Assembly: GCA_937928755.1 (NCBI GenBank)
Contig: CALEZI010000085.1
Span: 1-46,906, forward strand
DNA length: 46,906 nt
Origin: an uncultured Rhodanobacteraceae bacterium
GTDB taxonomy: Bacteria; Pseudomonadota; Gammaproteobacteria; Xanthomonadales; SZUA-5
Direction: 5' to 3'
Numbering within the stretch: the first letter of the stretch is position 1; every line of letters begins with the position of its first letter. Below the pieces are notes generated by a model that worked only from the letters and a program-made list of their open reading frames with translations, was not told the origin of the DNA and searched no databases. Shown in pieces: positions 25,144-34,127 of this stretch. A program made the position numbers and the translations under genes.

Positions 25144-25926
25144 ATGCGTTTGACCCCTTGGTTGCTTGGCAGCATGACGCTCGTCTCGTCGATGGCGCAC
25201 GCCGCGCTGGTCGACACCGCCCTGCCCTTCACCATCGACGGGACCGAATACGCCAGCGTGCTGATCCATGACGACGCTCAACCCGCAAAGCGCGCGATTC
25301 TCCTGGTGCCGAACTGGATGGGCATCAACGAGGCCAACCTGAAACAGGCGCGGATGATCGCCGGCATGGGCTACACGGTGTATGTGGTCGACATGTATGG
25401 CAAGTCGGTGCGCCCGCAGAACGCCGAAGAGGCCGGCAAGGCTGCCGGCGGCGTGAAGGGCGATCTGCCCGCCATGCATGCGCGCATCGGCACGGCGTTG
25501 CAGACCTTGGTGACGCAGGACAAGGCGACCGTAGACCCCAAGCGCATCGGCGCGATCGGCTTCTGCTTTGGCGGCACCGTATCGATGGAACTCGCGCGCA
25601 CGGGCGCGCCGGTCGCTGGCGCGGTCTCGTTCCATGGCAATCTGGCGACGAGCCAACCCGCTGCCGCCGACACGCTGAAGGCGAAGGTTCTGGTGCTGCA
25701 TGGCGCCGACGATCCGTGGGTTTCGGCGGCCGAGGTCGATGGCTTCGAGCAGGAAATGCGCGCGGCGAAAGCCGACTGGCAGGTGGTGAAGTTCGGCAAC
25801 GCGGTGCATTCGTTCACTGATGTCGACGCCAACATGCCGGGGCAGGCGCAGTACAACGCCGACGTCGCCCGCCGCGCCTACGCGATGATGAACGACTTTT
25901 TCGCCGAGACCCTGGGCGCGCCGTAA
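25144..25926 (+). CDS. Exported dienelactone hydrolase family protein
   Basis: An alpha/beta hydrolase of the carboxymethylenebutenolidase class. 260 residues: a signal peptide (MRLTPWLLGSMTLVSSMAHA) and a hydrolase domain with the nucleophile Cys in GFCFGG, the Asp in GADDPW and the His in VHSFTD, so a complete Cys-Asp-His triad. Family cytoplasmic members open dienelactone rings in aromatic breakdown; this one is predicted to act in the periplasm, and its substrate is unknown. The ATG at 25144 has AGGAG 8 bases upstream. It has no aromatic-pathway neighbours, so a general esterase/carbohydrate-ester role is as likely. Confidence 0.88.
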   Translation: MRLTPWLLGSMTLVSSMAHAALVDTALPFTIDGTEYASVLIHDDAQPAKRAILLVPNWMGINEANLKQARMIAGMGYTVYVVDMYGKSVRPQNAEEAGKAAGGVKGDLPAMHARIGTALQTLVTQDKATVDPKRIGAIGFCFGGTVSMELARTGAPVAGAVSFHGNLATSQPAAADTLKAKVLVLHGADDPWVSAAEVDGFEQEMRAAKADWQVVKFGNAVHSFTDVDANMPGQAQYNADVARRAYAMMNDFFAETLGAP

Positions 25927-25951
25927 GCGGGATTCTGCGCAGCGCCGTTGA

Positions 25952-25982
25952 ACGGAATCTGCACGGCAGGCGCAGATTCCGT
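25952..25982. repeat. Short inverted repeat between convergent genes
   Basis: ACGGAATCTGC and GCAGATTCCGT form perfect 11-bp arms around a 9-base loop, 25 bases after the hydrolase stop and about 40 bases after the stop of the convergent repeat-protein gene in the other direction. No U-run follows on either side, so a terminator role is possible but weak. Confidence 0.5.
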
Positions 25983-26023
25983 GGTGGATTCGGCGATCGC
26001 CGGCAGCGCCGGCATTAGCGGGT

Positions 26024-28159
26024 TCAAGGGTCCTCGAAACCATCGACCATCAGTGGCGCAACAATGGTCAGGCGCACGCGATCGGCGAGAACCTCGATCT
26101 GCGCGTCGAGCTCGCCGAACTCGGGCGGGAAGACCACGCTGGCGAAACGGCCGCTGACCATGCCACCGGAGATCAGGTCGAAGCTGGTACCCAGCGCAGG
26201 CACGTAGCCGTTCATGCTGTTCAGGACCAGGCGCCCGCCCAACTGCACGCTGCCGCCGTTGCTGATACGGTCGAAACTCGCCGGACTGGCGATGTCGATT
26301 ACCGTGTCGGCGCCATTGCGCAGCGTCAGCAGTGCGCCGCCGTCGACCGCCACGGTGCCGATCGGTCCCAGCGGTGCGTAGGGCTGATCGGGCGCGATGG
26401 CGCCGTCGACCTGCACAGTCCCGGAGATGCGCCCGCTGCCGGTCAGCACCTGGCCCGGGCCCAGCGTCAACGGGCCGCCCGCGCCCTGCAGGGTCACGTT
26501 GATCGAGGCGCTGTCGGCGCGCAGGCGCACCTCGCCGGTTTGCGTCAGCACGGTTGCACCGTTGCCGCGCAGGATCGCGTAGTTGGGGCCGCAGCCGGCG
26601 TTGTCGAGGGTGATCGTGCCGAAGTTCTGGATGGTGCCGGCCAGAGTCAGCTCGCGCGAGCAAGGGACGAGGACATTCGTGCCGCCGGCCAGCCTGAGGT
26701 TCTCCAGGCGCGCCGTCGCGGTATCCGGGTAGATCAGGCCATTGCCGCTGGTGGCGAGGATGCCGCCGACGACCATCGGGTTGTTGCCTTGGAGCACGAA
26801 GGCGGAGTCCTGCTCGGCGCGTACCAGGCCCAGGGAATCCTGCGTCAGCGTGACCGATTCCAGGTGCAGCGAACCGCCGCCGCGCGCCACCATGGTGCCC
26901 TCGTTGACCTGCGCCGACGTTTGCAGCCTGAGCTGGCCCGGGCCGCTGCCGAGGCCATTTCGATCGGCCAGCACTTCGCCACGGTTGGTCAGCGCCAGCG
27001 CGATGGTGCCAAAGCCGCCGATGGTGTGGCTCGCACTGTTCACCATCGCCTGCCCACCACCACCGAACAGCGCGGACAGCGCGCCGCCTTCCAGCTGCAA
27101 GCGCCCGTTGCCGGTCAGCGTGGTGCTCGCGGCGAAACGCGAGGTCACGAAACCGCTAGGCCCGGTGTGGATCAGGCCGTCGTTCTGCAATCCAAGCGGC
27201 CCGATGTAGAGGCCGGCATTGCCGGCGAAGGTCAGCCGCGAGCCGGCTTCGAAATGCACATCGTCGATCGGAAAGCCCTGGCTGAAGACCGTCACCAGGC
27301 CGCTGCCGATGGTCTGCAGGCGCCCGCCGCTGAGACCCTGGTTGCCCGCTCCGACCAACGCCAGCCCGGAGCCGTTCTCGATGACGATCCGGCCCTGGCC
27401 GAACTGGCGGAAGCCGTAGTCGCCGTTGCCCATCGACAGGGTCAGCGTTCCGCCATTGCGGGCGCGCACCAAGTTGTTGTTGTCGATGTTGTGGAGGCCC
27501 TCGAAGGTCAGCGTACGCCCCGCCACATTGGCATCGACCAGGCCGTCGTTCTGCAGACGCACGCGGATCGTGCCATTGCCTTCGATCGTGTGGCTGGGCC
27601 AGTTCACCAGCAGATAGCCGGTGTTGGAGTAGGGCGAAAGGAAGGCGCCATGATTCGGCGGGGCCGACAGGCGGATTCGTCCATTCGCGCCGTTCGCATT
27701 GGTGTTGTTGTGGATGATCACGGACGAGTCCTGCAGCGCGTCCTGGCCGCCGATCAGGATCAGACCGTTGTTGTCCATCTGCGTGCCATGCACGTTCAGC
27801 TCGGAACGGTGCGAGGAACCCGCGACCCGCACCACAAGCCCGGTGTTGTTGAACTGCAGGTGGTGGCAGGATGCGGCAAGGCCCTGGCCGAGCACGTCGA
27901 CCTGCACCGGCAATTCGATGCGGCAACTGACGAACTGGTCGGGCACGCCGCCCTGCCACGGCAGGATGCCGCCCCAGCGGAAGGGGTTGAACCAGGAATC
28001 GCTGACTTCGGTGGCCCAGAAGGCGCACCCGCCAGTGCCGCAGCTCTGTGCGGATGCGGAGCCGGTGGCGGCGACGGCCAGGGCAAGTGCCAGTGCCAGC
28101 GACGACATGACGCGTCGCGAACGACCGCGGCGCGCGGTGGAAACAGGGCGCTGCAACAT
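26024..28159 (-). CDS. Large secreted beta-repeat protein with C-terminal GFE tail
   Basis: A 711-residue exported protein. A long basic N-terminus and signal peptide (ALALALAVAATGSASAQS) are followed by a Cys-containing module and then many short Gly/Asn/Thr-rich units of the type G-x-G-x-I-x-L-x-L-x-N-x-G-x-V-x-A, pointing to a parallel beta-helix like that of filamentous-haemagglutinin or autotransporter passengers. No C-terminal autotransporter barrel is seen; the protein stops with VDGFEDP. This GFE tail also ends two proteins at 42-45 kb. ATG at 28159 has GGAG at normal distance. It follows the second kinase gene by 145 bases on the same strand. Function unknown; a surface or matrix protein is the best guess. 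Confidence 0.8.
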   Translation of the reverse strand: MLQRPVSTARRGRSRRVMSSLALALALAVAATGSASAQSCGTGGCAFWATEVSDSWFNPFRWGGILPWQGGVPDQFVSCRIELPVQVDVLGQGLAASCHHLQFNNTGLVVRVAGSSHRSELNVHGTQMDNNGLILIGGQDALQDSSVIIHNNTNANGANGRIRLSAPPNHGAFLSPYSNTGYLLVNWPSHTIEGNGTIRVRLQNDGLVDANVAGRTLTFEGLHNIDNNNLVRARNGGTLTLSMGNGDYGFRQFGQGRIVIENGSGLALVGAGNQGLSGGRLQTIGSGLVTVFSQGFPIDDVHFEAGSRLTFAGNAGLYIGPLGLQNDGLIHTGPSGFVTSRFAASTTLTGNGRLQLEGGALSALFGGGGQAMVNSASHTIGGFGTIALALTNRGEVLADRNGLGSGPGQLRLQTSAQVNEGTMVARGGGSLHLESVTLTQDSLGLVRAEQDSAFVLQGNNPMVVGGILATSGNGLIYPDTATARLENLRLAGGTNVLVPCSRELTLAGTIQNFGTITLDNAGCGPNYAILRGNGATVLTQTGEVRLRADSASINVTLQGAGGPLTLGPGQVLTGSGRISGTVQVDGAIAPDQPYAPLGPIGTVAVDGGALLTLRNGADTVIDIASPASFDRISNGGSVQLGGRLVLNSMNGYVPALGTSFDLISGGMVSGRFASVVFPPEFGELDAQIEVLADRVRLTIVAPLMVDGFEDP

Positions 28160-28304
28160 CGAAGGACTCCATCAGGCGCGGGCGAAGGGCCGCGTCTCAG
28201 TCCTCAAGGCGCAGGATCGCGCCCGGATGTCACATCGCCACCTGCGCTGCGTTCCTCAACCGGCTCGATCCATCGCTCAGCCCCTGCGTGGCGCGCACTC
28301 GCGA

Positions 28305-31052
28305 TCAGCGCGTCGCCGCATCCAGCGCCGCGAGTTCACGCCGCAGCGCGGCGTTGGGCGCCAGCGTGGGCTCGGCCAGCACGCGGGCCCGCGCAACCAG
28401 AGCGTAGCCCTCTTCAGTGCGACCGCTGCCCACCAGCACCAGCCCCAGGCCGAGTTCGGCAATCGCCACATTGATGCTGGACGCGGAATCCTGGCCGGCA
28501 AGCGTCTGCAGCGCCACCCGATAGGCCGCCTCGGCGTCCGCCCACGCGCGCATCTGCAGCAGCAGGTTGGCGAGGCGAAGTTCGAACATGGCGCGCAACG
28601 GCGGCTGGTCGCCGAGCATGTCGATCAACGCCTGCCAGGATTGTCGCGCTGCCTGCGCACGCTCCGGGCTCGGGTTCGCGTCGAAGAGCATTGCATTGAG
28701 ATTGGCGCGGGTGATGCGCGTGTCCAGATGCTCCGGACCGAGTTCGCGGCTGCGCAGTGCCAGCGCGTTCTCCAGCAACGGGATCGCTTCGTCGTAGCGC
28801 GAGAGCTTGCCGAGCAGCACGGCGTAGTTCTGTTCGGCGCGCACCACGCGCAAACCATCGTCCTTTCCGGCCTGCTTGCGACGGATGAGGATCGAATCGC
28901 GGTACAACGGTTCGGACTCTTCGAAGCGTCCGGCGCTCTCCAGCAGGATCGCCAGATTGTTGAGCACGAACGCGCTGCTCACGGATTCGCCGCGACCGCT
29001 GCTGCGGTCGATATCGAGTGCCATCCGGTAGTAGCGTTCGGCCTCGGGAACATTGCCCATGTCGTGGTAGAGGTTGGCCAGTTCGTTGGCGCTCAGGCCG
29101 ACATCGGGGTGACGCGGCCCGAGCACGCGCATGCGCATGTCCATCACCGCGGTCAGCGTTTTCAGCGCGGCCGCCTGATCGCCAAGGTCGCGCTGGGCGC
29201 GGCCGATCTGGCCGAGCGTGAATGCGGTGTCGCTGTGTTGCTCGCCGAGTTCGACGCGTCGGATGGCATAGGCACGTTCGAGCACGGCCAGGGCTTCGCG
29301 TGGCTTGCCGAGTTCCAGCAGGCTGCCGGACTGCAATTGCAGGACCTGCGCCAGATCTTCGGCCTGGGTTTCGCCCAACTGCTCGAACATCCGTTGTGCA
29401 ACCTGCAGCAGTTCGAGGGCGCCCTTGGCGTCGCCACGTTGCTGCGCGTGATTTCCGCGCGCCCGCTGCAGGATCGCCAACTCGCGCCGCGACGTCTCCG
29501 GGTGCGCCTCCAACAAGGTCTGGGCCTGGTCCAGGTACTGCTGGGCGATGTCGGTCTCGCCCTTGCTCTCATGCGCGTTGGCCAGGCGTCGGTAGAGCCG
29601 CGCCAGGGCCGGGACTTGCGGCTCGGGCACCTGGCGGTGCGCTGCCAGCGCACGCTGGTACAGCCCCAACGCGGAATCGACCAATCCGAGGTTGTCGTAG
29701 ATCCGTCCGAGCGCTTCCAGCAACTGCACGCGGGTATTGGTGTCGACGCGATCGAGGCCATCGATGCGCCGGGCCCCGGCATCGAGCAGATCGCGCGCGG
29801 TGATCGTGCGACCCGCGCTGGTATCCGGGTCGGCCTGCTCGAACACCGAAACCAGGAACTCGGACACCTGTTGCGCGCTGGCTTGCGCCGCCAGCGCGCG
29901 ATCGCGCTCCTGCGCCAGGCGACTTGCGGTCAGGCTCATGTTGGTCGCGATCGCCAGCGCCGATGACAGCGTCAGCGCCGCGGCGGTCCAGGCAAAACGA
30001 TGGCGACCGACATGCTTGACCAGGCGTTCGCGCGCCGTCTCGTGGGCGTGCTTGAGCGGTTCTCCCTGCAGGTGCGCGTGCAGATCATCGGCAACCGCAG
30101 CGGCAGACGCATATCGGGCCTGCGGGTCCGCTTCGAGCGCATGCGCGAGGATCCGTCGCAAATCACGCGGCAGCGCGGGATCCACCGCACGTTCGCCCGC
30201 GGGCGAACGAGCCGGGCGCTCGCCGGTCAGCAATTCATGCAGGACGATGGCGAAACCGTAGATGTCGGTGGCCGTCGTGACCGGCTGATCGTGCAACTGC
30301 TCCGGACTGGCGTACTCCGGCGTGTACATGCGATTGCGCGTACTCAGCGCAGGCGCTTCGTCGAGCAGCTTGGCGATGCCGAAGTCGAGCAACTTGGGCA
30401 CACCGTCGGCGGTCACCAGGATGTTGCCCGGCTTCAGGTCGCGATGCACGATCAGGTTGCGATGGGCATGAGCGACCGCCGACAGTACGCTGATCGCCAG
30501 CTTCACGATGCCGGCGCGGTCCAGTCGGGCAACCCGTGCGTGCACGTCGATGGGGCAACCATCGACATGTTCCATGGCGAGGTAGGGCGAGCCATCGGCC
30601 GCCGTCCCGGCCTCGATCAGCGTCGCGATATGCGGATGATTGAGTGCGGCGAGGATGCGTCGCTCGGCGTAGAAGTGATTCAGGGCTTCCGGCGACAGAT
30701 ACGTTCCGGCCAGCACCTTGAGCGCGACCCGTTGCACCGTCTCGGCCATCGTACGCTCGGCCAGATAGACCACGCCCATGCCGCCCCGACCGAGCACGTT
30801 CAGAATGCGGAAACCGGCAATCGACTCGGGCAACCGCAGCGGCTCCCGGGCCAGCAGTCCGGGCGCTTCTCCCTCATCGCGCGTCGGCTGCGAAAACGCA
30901 TCGGCGAGGCCCTTGGCCAATTCCGGCTCGCTCGCCGCCAGCAAGGCCATGCGCGCCTGGCGCTCCCGCGGCGACAGCAACGACAACTCCCGATGCAGGC
31001 GCTGCAGGCGCTCGGCCGGGTCAGTCGACGGACCGGTCCGGGTCTCGTTCAT
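28305..31052 (-). CDS. Membrane Ser/Thr protein kinase with TPR sensor region (second kinase)
   Basis: A 915-residue Hanks-type kinase. A short helical N-terminus is followed by the kinase domain (about 75-350) with Gly-loop GRGGMGVVY, VALKVL lysine, VHRDLKPGN catalytic loop, LDFGIAKLL, and YASPEQL activation segment. A single membrane helix near residue 390 (WTAAALTLSSALAIATNM) leads to a long repeat region with TPR-like helices (for example LGLYQRALAAH, AERYYRMALDI), likely outside the cytoplasm. ATG at 31052 is chosen; the frame is open to 31235 without similarity. It is downstream of the first kinase and sigma gene on the same strand. It probably signals through phosphorylation of the linked sigma factor. 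Confidence 0.9.
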   Translation of the reverse strand: MNETRTGPSTDPAERLQRLHRELSLLSPRERQARMALLAASEPELAKGLADAFSQPTRDEGEAPGLLAREPLRLPESIAGFRILNVLGRGGMGVVYLAERTMAETVQRVALKVLAGTYLSPEALNHFYAERRILAALNHPHIATLIEAGTAADGSPYLAMEHVDGCPIDVHARVARLDRAGIVKLAISVLSAVAHAHRNLIVHRDLKPGNILVTADGVPKLLDFGIAKLLDEAPALSTRNRMYTPEYASPEQLHDQPVTTATDIYGFAIVLHELLTGERPARSPAGERAVDPALPRDLRRILAHALEADPQARYASAAAVADDLHAHLQGEPLKHAHETARERLVKHVGRHRFAWTAAALTLSSALAIATNMSLTASRLAQERDRALAAQASAQQVSEFLVSVFEQADPDTSAGRTITARDLLDAGARRIDGLDRVDTNTRVQLLEALGRIYDNLGLVDSALGLYQRALAAHRQVPEPQVPALARLYRRLANAHESKGETDIAQQYLDQAQTLLEAHPETSRRELAILQRARGNHAQQRGDAKGALELLQVAQRMFEQLGETQAEDLAQVLQLQSGSLLELGKPREALAVLERAYAIRRVELGEQHSDTAFTLGQIGRAQRDLGDQAAALKTLTAVMDMRMRVLGPRHPDVGLSANELANLYHDMGNVPEAERYYRMALDIDRSSGRGESVSSAFVLNNLAILLESAGRFEESEPLYRDSILIRRKQAGKDDGLRVVRAEQNYAVLLGKLSRYDEAIPLLENALALRSRELGPEHLDTRITRANLNAMLFDANPSPERAQAARQSWQALIDMLGDQPPLRAMFELRLANLLLQMRAWADAEAAYRVALQTLAGQDSASSINVAIAELGLGLVLVGSGRTEEGYALVARARVLAEPTLAPNAALRRELAALDAATR

Positions 31053-31258
31053 GTGCGCGCCACGCTGCAGTCTCCGCTGACAGCGCTCGCCGAGACACCA
31101 CACTGCCGCGTTGATCGTGGCTTCATCAGCGCCGGCCTCGTGCGCACGAATGGACGCGGAATGGTAACTCAGGGAAACCGCCGGTGATCCGGCACAGCGA
31201 TCAGGCGACTCTCGGAACCGACGCCAGATTCGCAACGATCCGACCTCGACTCATGGCG

Positions 31259-33520
31259 CTACGGCAGCGAGTCGGCCCTGAGCATGAGTTCATGCGCACG
31301 CGCGGACCACGCCGGATCGGCCGCGTCGGCGCGCGCGAACACCGCCAGCGCCGCCTGCGCGTGGCGATTCGTGCCCGCGGCGTCGCCGGCTGCCAGCGCC
31401 ACCTGGGCGGCGCCAAGATAGACATGGCCGCGGCCGACGTAGTCTGGCGCATAGGCCTTTTCCGCCAGCACCAGCGCACGCTCGATGTCGCGCCGCGCGG
31501 CTTCGATCTGGCCAAGGTCGGAACGTATGCGCGCTGCGTTGGTCAACGGACCGGCCAGATCGCCATGGTCGGCGCCGAATGCTTGTTCGCGGACCGCGAT
31601 GGCGCGCTCGAACAGTGCCAGTGCGTCCTGCGCGCGGCCCTGGTCGCGGTGGACCAGTGCGAAATTGTTCAGCGCCACAGCCAGCGCGACAGTCTTCTGC
31701 GGCAGCGCACTCTCCAGCGCAGCAATCGCTTCGCGGTAGGCCGCTTCGGAGTTTTCCAGTTGCCCGGCACCCTGCAATGCGCTGCCGAGGTTCTCCAGCC
31801 GTGCGCCGAGCACACCGGCGTCGAGGCGCAGGCGACGCGCGTTGGCGACCGCCGCGGTCGCCAGTTTCACCGCAGGCGCGTACTGGCCAAGATCGTTCAT
31901 CAGTGCGGCGAGATCGTTCTGCACTTCGCCGACATCGCGCTCGCGGGCCGGGTCGGCCTGGAACAGCGCCAACGCCTCCCGGTAATTGGTCTGCGCACGA
32001 TCGGTGCGCCCACGCGTCCAGTCGAGCAACGCCTGGGCCTGCAGCACTTCGCCGCGCGCACTGCCGTTCGGCCGCAGCGCCAGAGCGCGATCGAACTGCG
32101 TCTGCGCAGCGTCCAGATGCATCAGGCTGGTGTAGGCCAGGCCGATGCCGAGGCGCACATCGGCCTCGCTGTCGGGCTGCCCGGCGAAATGTTCGGGAAT
32201 CCGCTCCAGCGACAGGTCGAGCGCCTGCTTCAGGCTCGGCTCGCGCCCGCTCGCCACCGGGTTGGCATCGGTGATCATCGCCATCAGGAAGCGATTGGCG
32301 CTCTGCGCGCGCGCCGCCTGCGCGCTTGCCAGTTGTGCCTGGTGCGCCGCCAGCCCGAGGCCGACGGCCAGCGCCAGGACCGCGGTCGAGGCCGCCGCCA
32401 CCGCCAGCCGGTTGCGGCGCACGAACAGGCGCGCACGGTACATCCGGTCGCCCGCCCGCGCCGCAACCGGGCGGATCTGCAGCCAGCGCTGCAAGTCGTC
32501 GGCGAACTCGCGCGCGCTCAGGTAACGCCGGTCGATGTCGGCCGCGATTGCCTTCAGCAGCACGCGATCGAGATCGCCATGCAGACGGCGCCGCCAGGCG
32601 CCAAGTTCGCGCGGCGGCAAAGCCAGCAGCGTCGCGTCCAGCGCCCGGCTCGGACGCGTGGGCACCTGAGTGCGCAGCAATGCTTCCATCTCGATCAGCG
32701 ATCGCGATCCGAACTCGAACGGCAACCTGCCGGTCAGCAACTGGTGCAGCAGCAGGCCGAGCGAATAGACATCCGAGGCAATGGTCAGTGGTTTGCCGGC
32801 CAGTTGCTCGGGACTGGCGTACTGCGGCGTCAGCGGCCCGATGCCGGTGCAGGTCAGCGCCGCGCCGCCGTCGGTCAGCGATTTGGCGATGCCGAAATCG
32901 AGCAGTTTGACCCGGCCTTCGGCGGTCACCATCACATTGGCCGGCTTGATGTCGCGATGCAGCACCAATGCCCGGTGCGCGGCGTCGACGGCCTCCAGCA
33001 CCTGCAGGAACAAGTGCACGCGACCGTGCAGCCCGACACTGCGACGCAGGCACCATTGATCGATCGGCTCGCCTTCGACGAACTCGATGGCCACGTATGG
33101 CCGACCGTCCGGCGCGGTACCGCCGTCGATGATCCGCGCGATGTTGGGGTGTTCCAGCAGTGCCAGAAACTTGCGTTCGGCATGGAAGCGCGCCAGCGCG
33201 TCGGCGCCGCCGAGGCCGGGAGCCATCAGCTTGATCGCCGCGCGCTGGGTGAAACCATCGGCATCGCGCTCGGCGGCGAACACCTCGCCCATGCCACCGG
33301 CACCCAACTGCCGCATCAGGCGCCAGTCGCCCAGACGTTCGGGAGCCAGGCGCGCGGCGTTCGGTTCCAGCAAGTGGTCGTCGACCGCATGCGCACGCAG
33401 CAGACGCAGCGCATCGTCGAGCAACTGGCCGGCGGGTGCCGCATGGCGCAGGAAGGCCTCGCGCTCCGATGGTGGCCGAGTCAGTGCCTGCTCGAACAGC
33501 ACCAGCGCACGCGCATCCAT
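31259..33520 (-). CDS. Membrane Ser/Thr protein kinase with TPR sensor region (first kinase)
   Basis: A 753-residue kinase. Helical N-terminus, then the kinase domain with GAGGMGEVF, AAIKLM, LHRDIKPANVM, LDFGIAKSL and PQYASPEQLAG, so catalytically complete. A membrane helix (about 383-405) and a C-terminal region of TPR-like repeats (AQTQFDRALALRP, ALALFERAIAVREQ) follow. Its ATG overlaps the stop of the sigma-factor gene (TGATG), so the two are translationally coupled. This tight pairing of an ECF sigma factor and a Hanks kinase, with no anti-sigma gene, matches the kinase-controlled ECF43-type systems known in Xanthomonas. The signal sensed is unknown. Confidence 0.92.
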   Translation of the reverse strand: MDARALVLFEQALTRPPSEREAFLRHAAPAGQLLDDALRLLRAHAVDDHLLEPNAARLAPERLGDWRLMRQLGAGGMGEVFAAERDADGFTQRAAIKLMAPGLGGADALARFHAERKFLALLEHPNIARIIDGGTAPDGRPYVAIEFVEGEPIDQWCLRRSVGLHGRVHLFLQVLEAVDAAHRALVLHRDIKPANVMVTAEGRVKLLDFGIAKSLTDGGAALTCTGIGPLTPQYASPEQLAGKPLTIASDVYSLGLLLHQLLTGRLPFEFGSRSLIEMEALLRTQVPTRPSRALDATLLALPPRELGAWRRRLHGDLDRVLLKAIAADIDRRYLSAREFADDLQRWLQIRPVAARAGDRMYRARLFVRRNRLAVAAASTAVLALAVGLGLAAHQAQLASAQAARAQSANRFLMAMITDANPVASGREPSLKQALDLSLERIPEHFAGQPDSEADVRLGIGLAYTSLMHLDAAQTQFDRALALRPNGSARGEVLQAQALLDWTRGRTDRAQTNYREALALFQADPARERDVGEVQNDLAALMNDLGQYAPAVKLATAAVANARRLRLDAGVLGARLENLGSALQGAGQLENSEAAYREAIAALESALPQKTVALAVALNNFALVHRDQGRAQDALALFERAIAVREQAFGADHGDLAGPLTNAARIRSDLGQIEAARRDIERALVLAEKAYAPDYVGRGHVYLGAAQVALAAGDAAGTNRHAQAALAVFARADAADPAWSARAHELMLRADSLP

Positions 33521-34077
33521 CAGCCCAGTTGCACGCGCAAGAAGGTACGCGCGACTTCCCAGTCGCGATGCGCGGTCATCCGCGACACCTCGAGCAGCTC
33601 GGCGATCTCGCCCATTTCCAAGCCGGCGAAATAGCGCAGCTCGACCACCCGCGCCTTGCGTGGGTCCATCGCCTCGAGTTGCTGCAGCGCCTGTTCCAGC
33701 GCCAGCGCATCGATCTCGTTGCCACCGCCGGAGGACACCGCCAGCCCGGACAGCGACAGTGCCGCGGCGCCGCCGCCGCGCTTGTCGGCCGCTCGCTTGC
33801 GCGCGTGATCGACCAGCACCTGGCGCATGCGCCGCGCCGCCAGCGCATAGAACTCGCGACGATCGCCGACCTCGGGCGCATTTTCCGCGGCCAGCCGCAG
33901 CCAGGCCTCGTGGATCAAGGCTGTCGGTGTCAGCGAATGGCCCACGCGCTCGCCGCGCATCTGACGCTCCGCCAGTGCGTGCAACTCGGCGTAGATCAGC
34001 GGCGCCAGCGCAGCGTCGGCCGCCTTGTCGCCGGCAGCGCGCTGACGCAGCAGTTGCGTGATCGGTCCATTGCCCAT
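33520..34077 (-). CDS. ECF sigma factor of the kinase-associated (TIGR02999-like) group
   Basis: A 185-residue extracytoplasmic-function sigma factor. Region 2 contains the LTPTALIHEAWLRL block characteristic of this group (about 49-62); region 4 has ARVVELRYFAGLEMGEIAEL and a helix-turn-helix (SRMTAHRDW). The region between is Gly/Ala-rich. Kinase-associated ECF proteins are known to be switched on by phosphorylation in region 2; candidate Thr/Ser residues exist here (T50, T52) but this is inference. ATG at 34077 is preferred; a GTG at 34083 is also in frame. It lies 50 bases downstream of the ferredoxin-fusion gene on the same strand. Confidence 0.92.
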   Translation of the reverse strand: MGNGPITQLLRQRAAGDKAADAALAPLIYAELHALAERQMRGERVGHSLTPTALIHEAWLRLAAENAPEVGDRREFYALAARRMRQVLVDHARKRAADKRGGGAAALSLSGLAVSSGGGNEIDALALEQALQQLEAMDPRKARVVELRYFAGLEMGEIAELLEVSRMTAHRDWEVARTFLRVQLG

Positions 34078-34127
34078 GCGCACATTGTGCCGTGCGCGCG
34101 GCGCTTGGTCAGCTGGCCAGACTGCAG

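Noticed and set aside
31053..31235. N-terminal extension of the second kinase
   Set aside because: No similarity or ribosome site; the ATG at 31052 gives the usual layout, although its ribosome site is weak.
28305..33634. Long plus-strand frames opposite the kinase genes (for example 31184-33634)
   Set aside because: They mirror the kinase codons and lack any motif; both kinases carry complete catalytic signatures on the minus strand.
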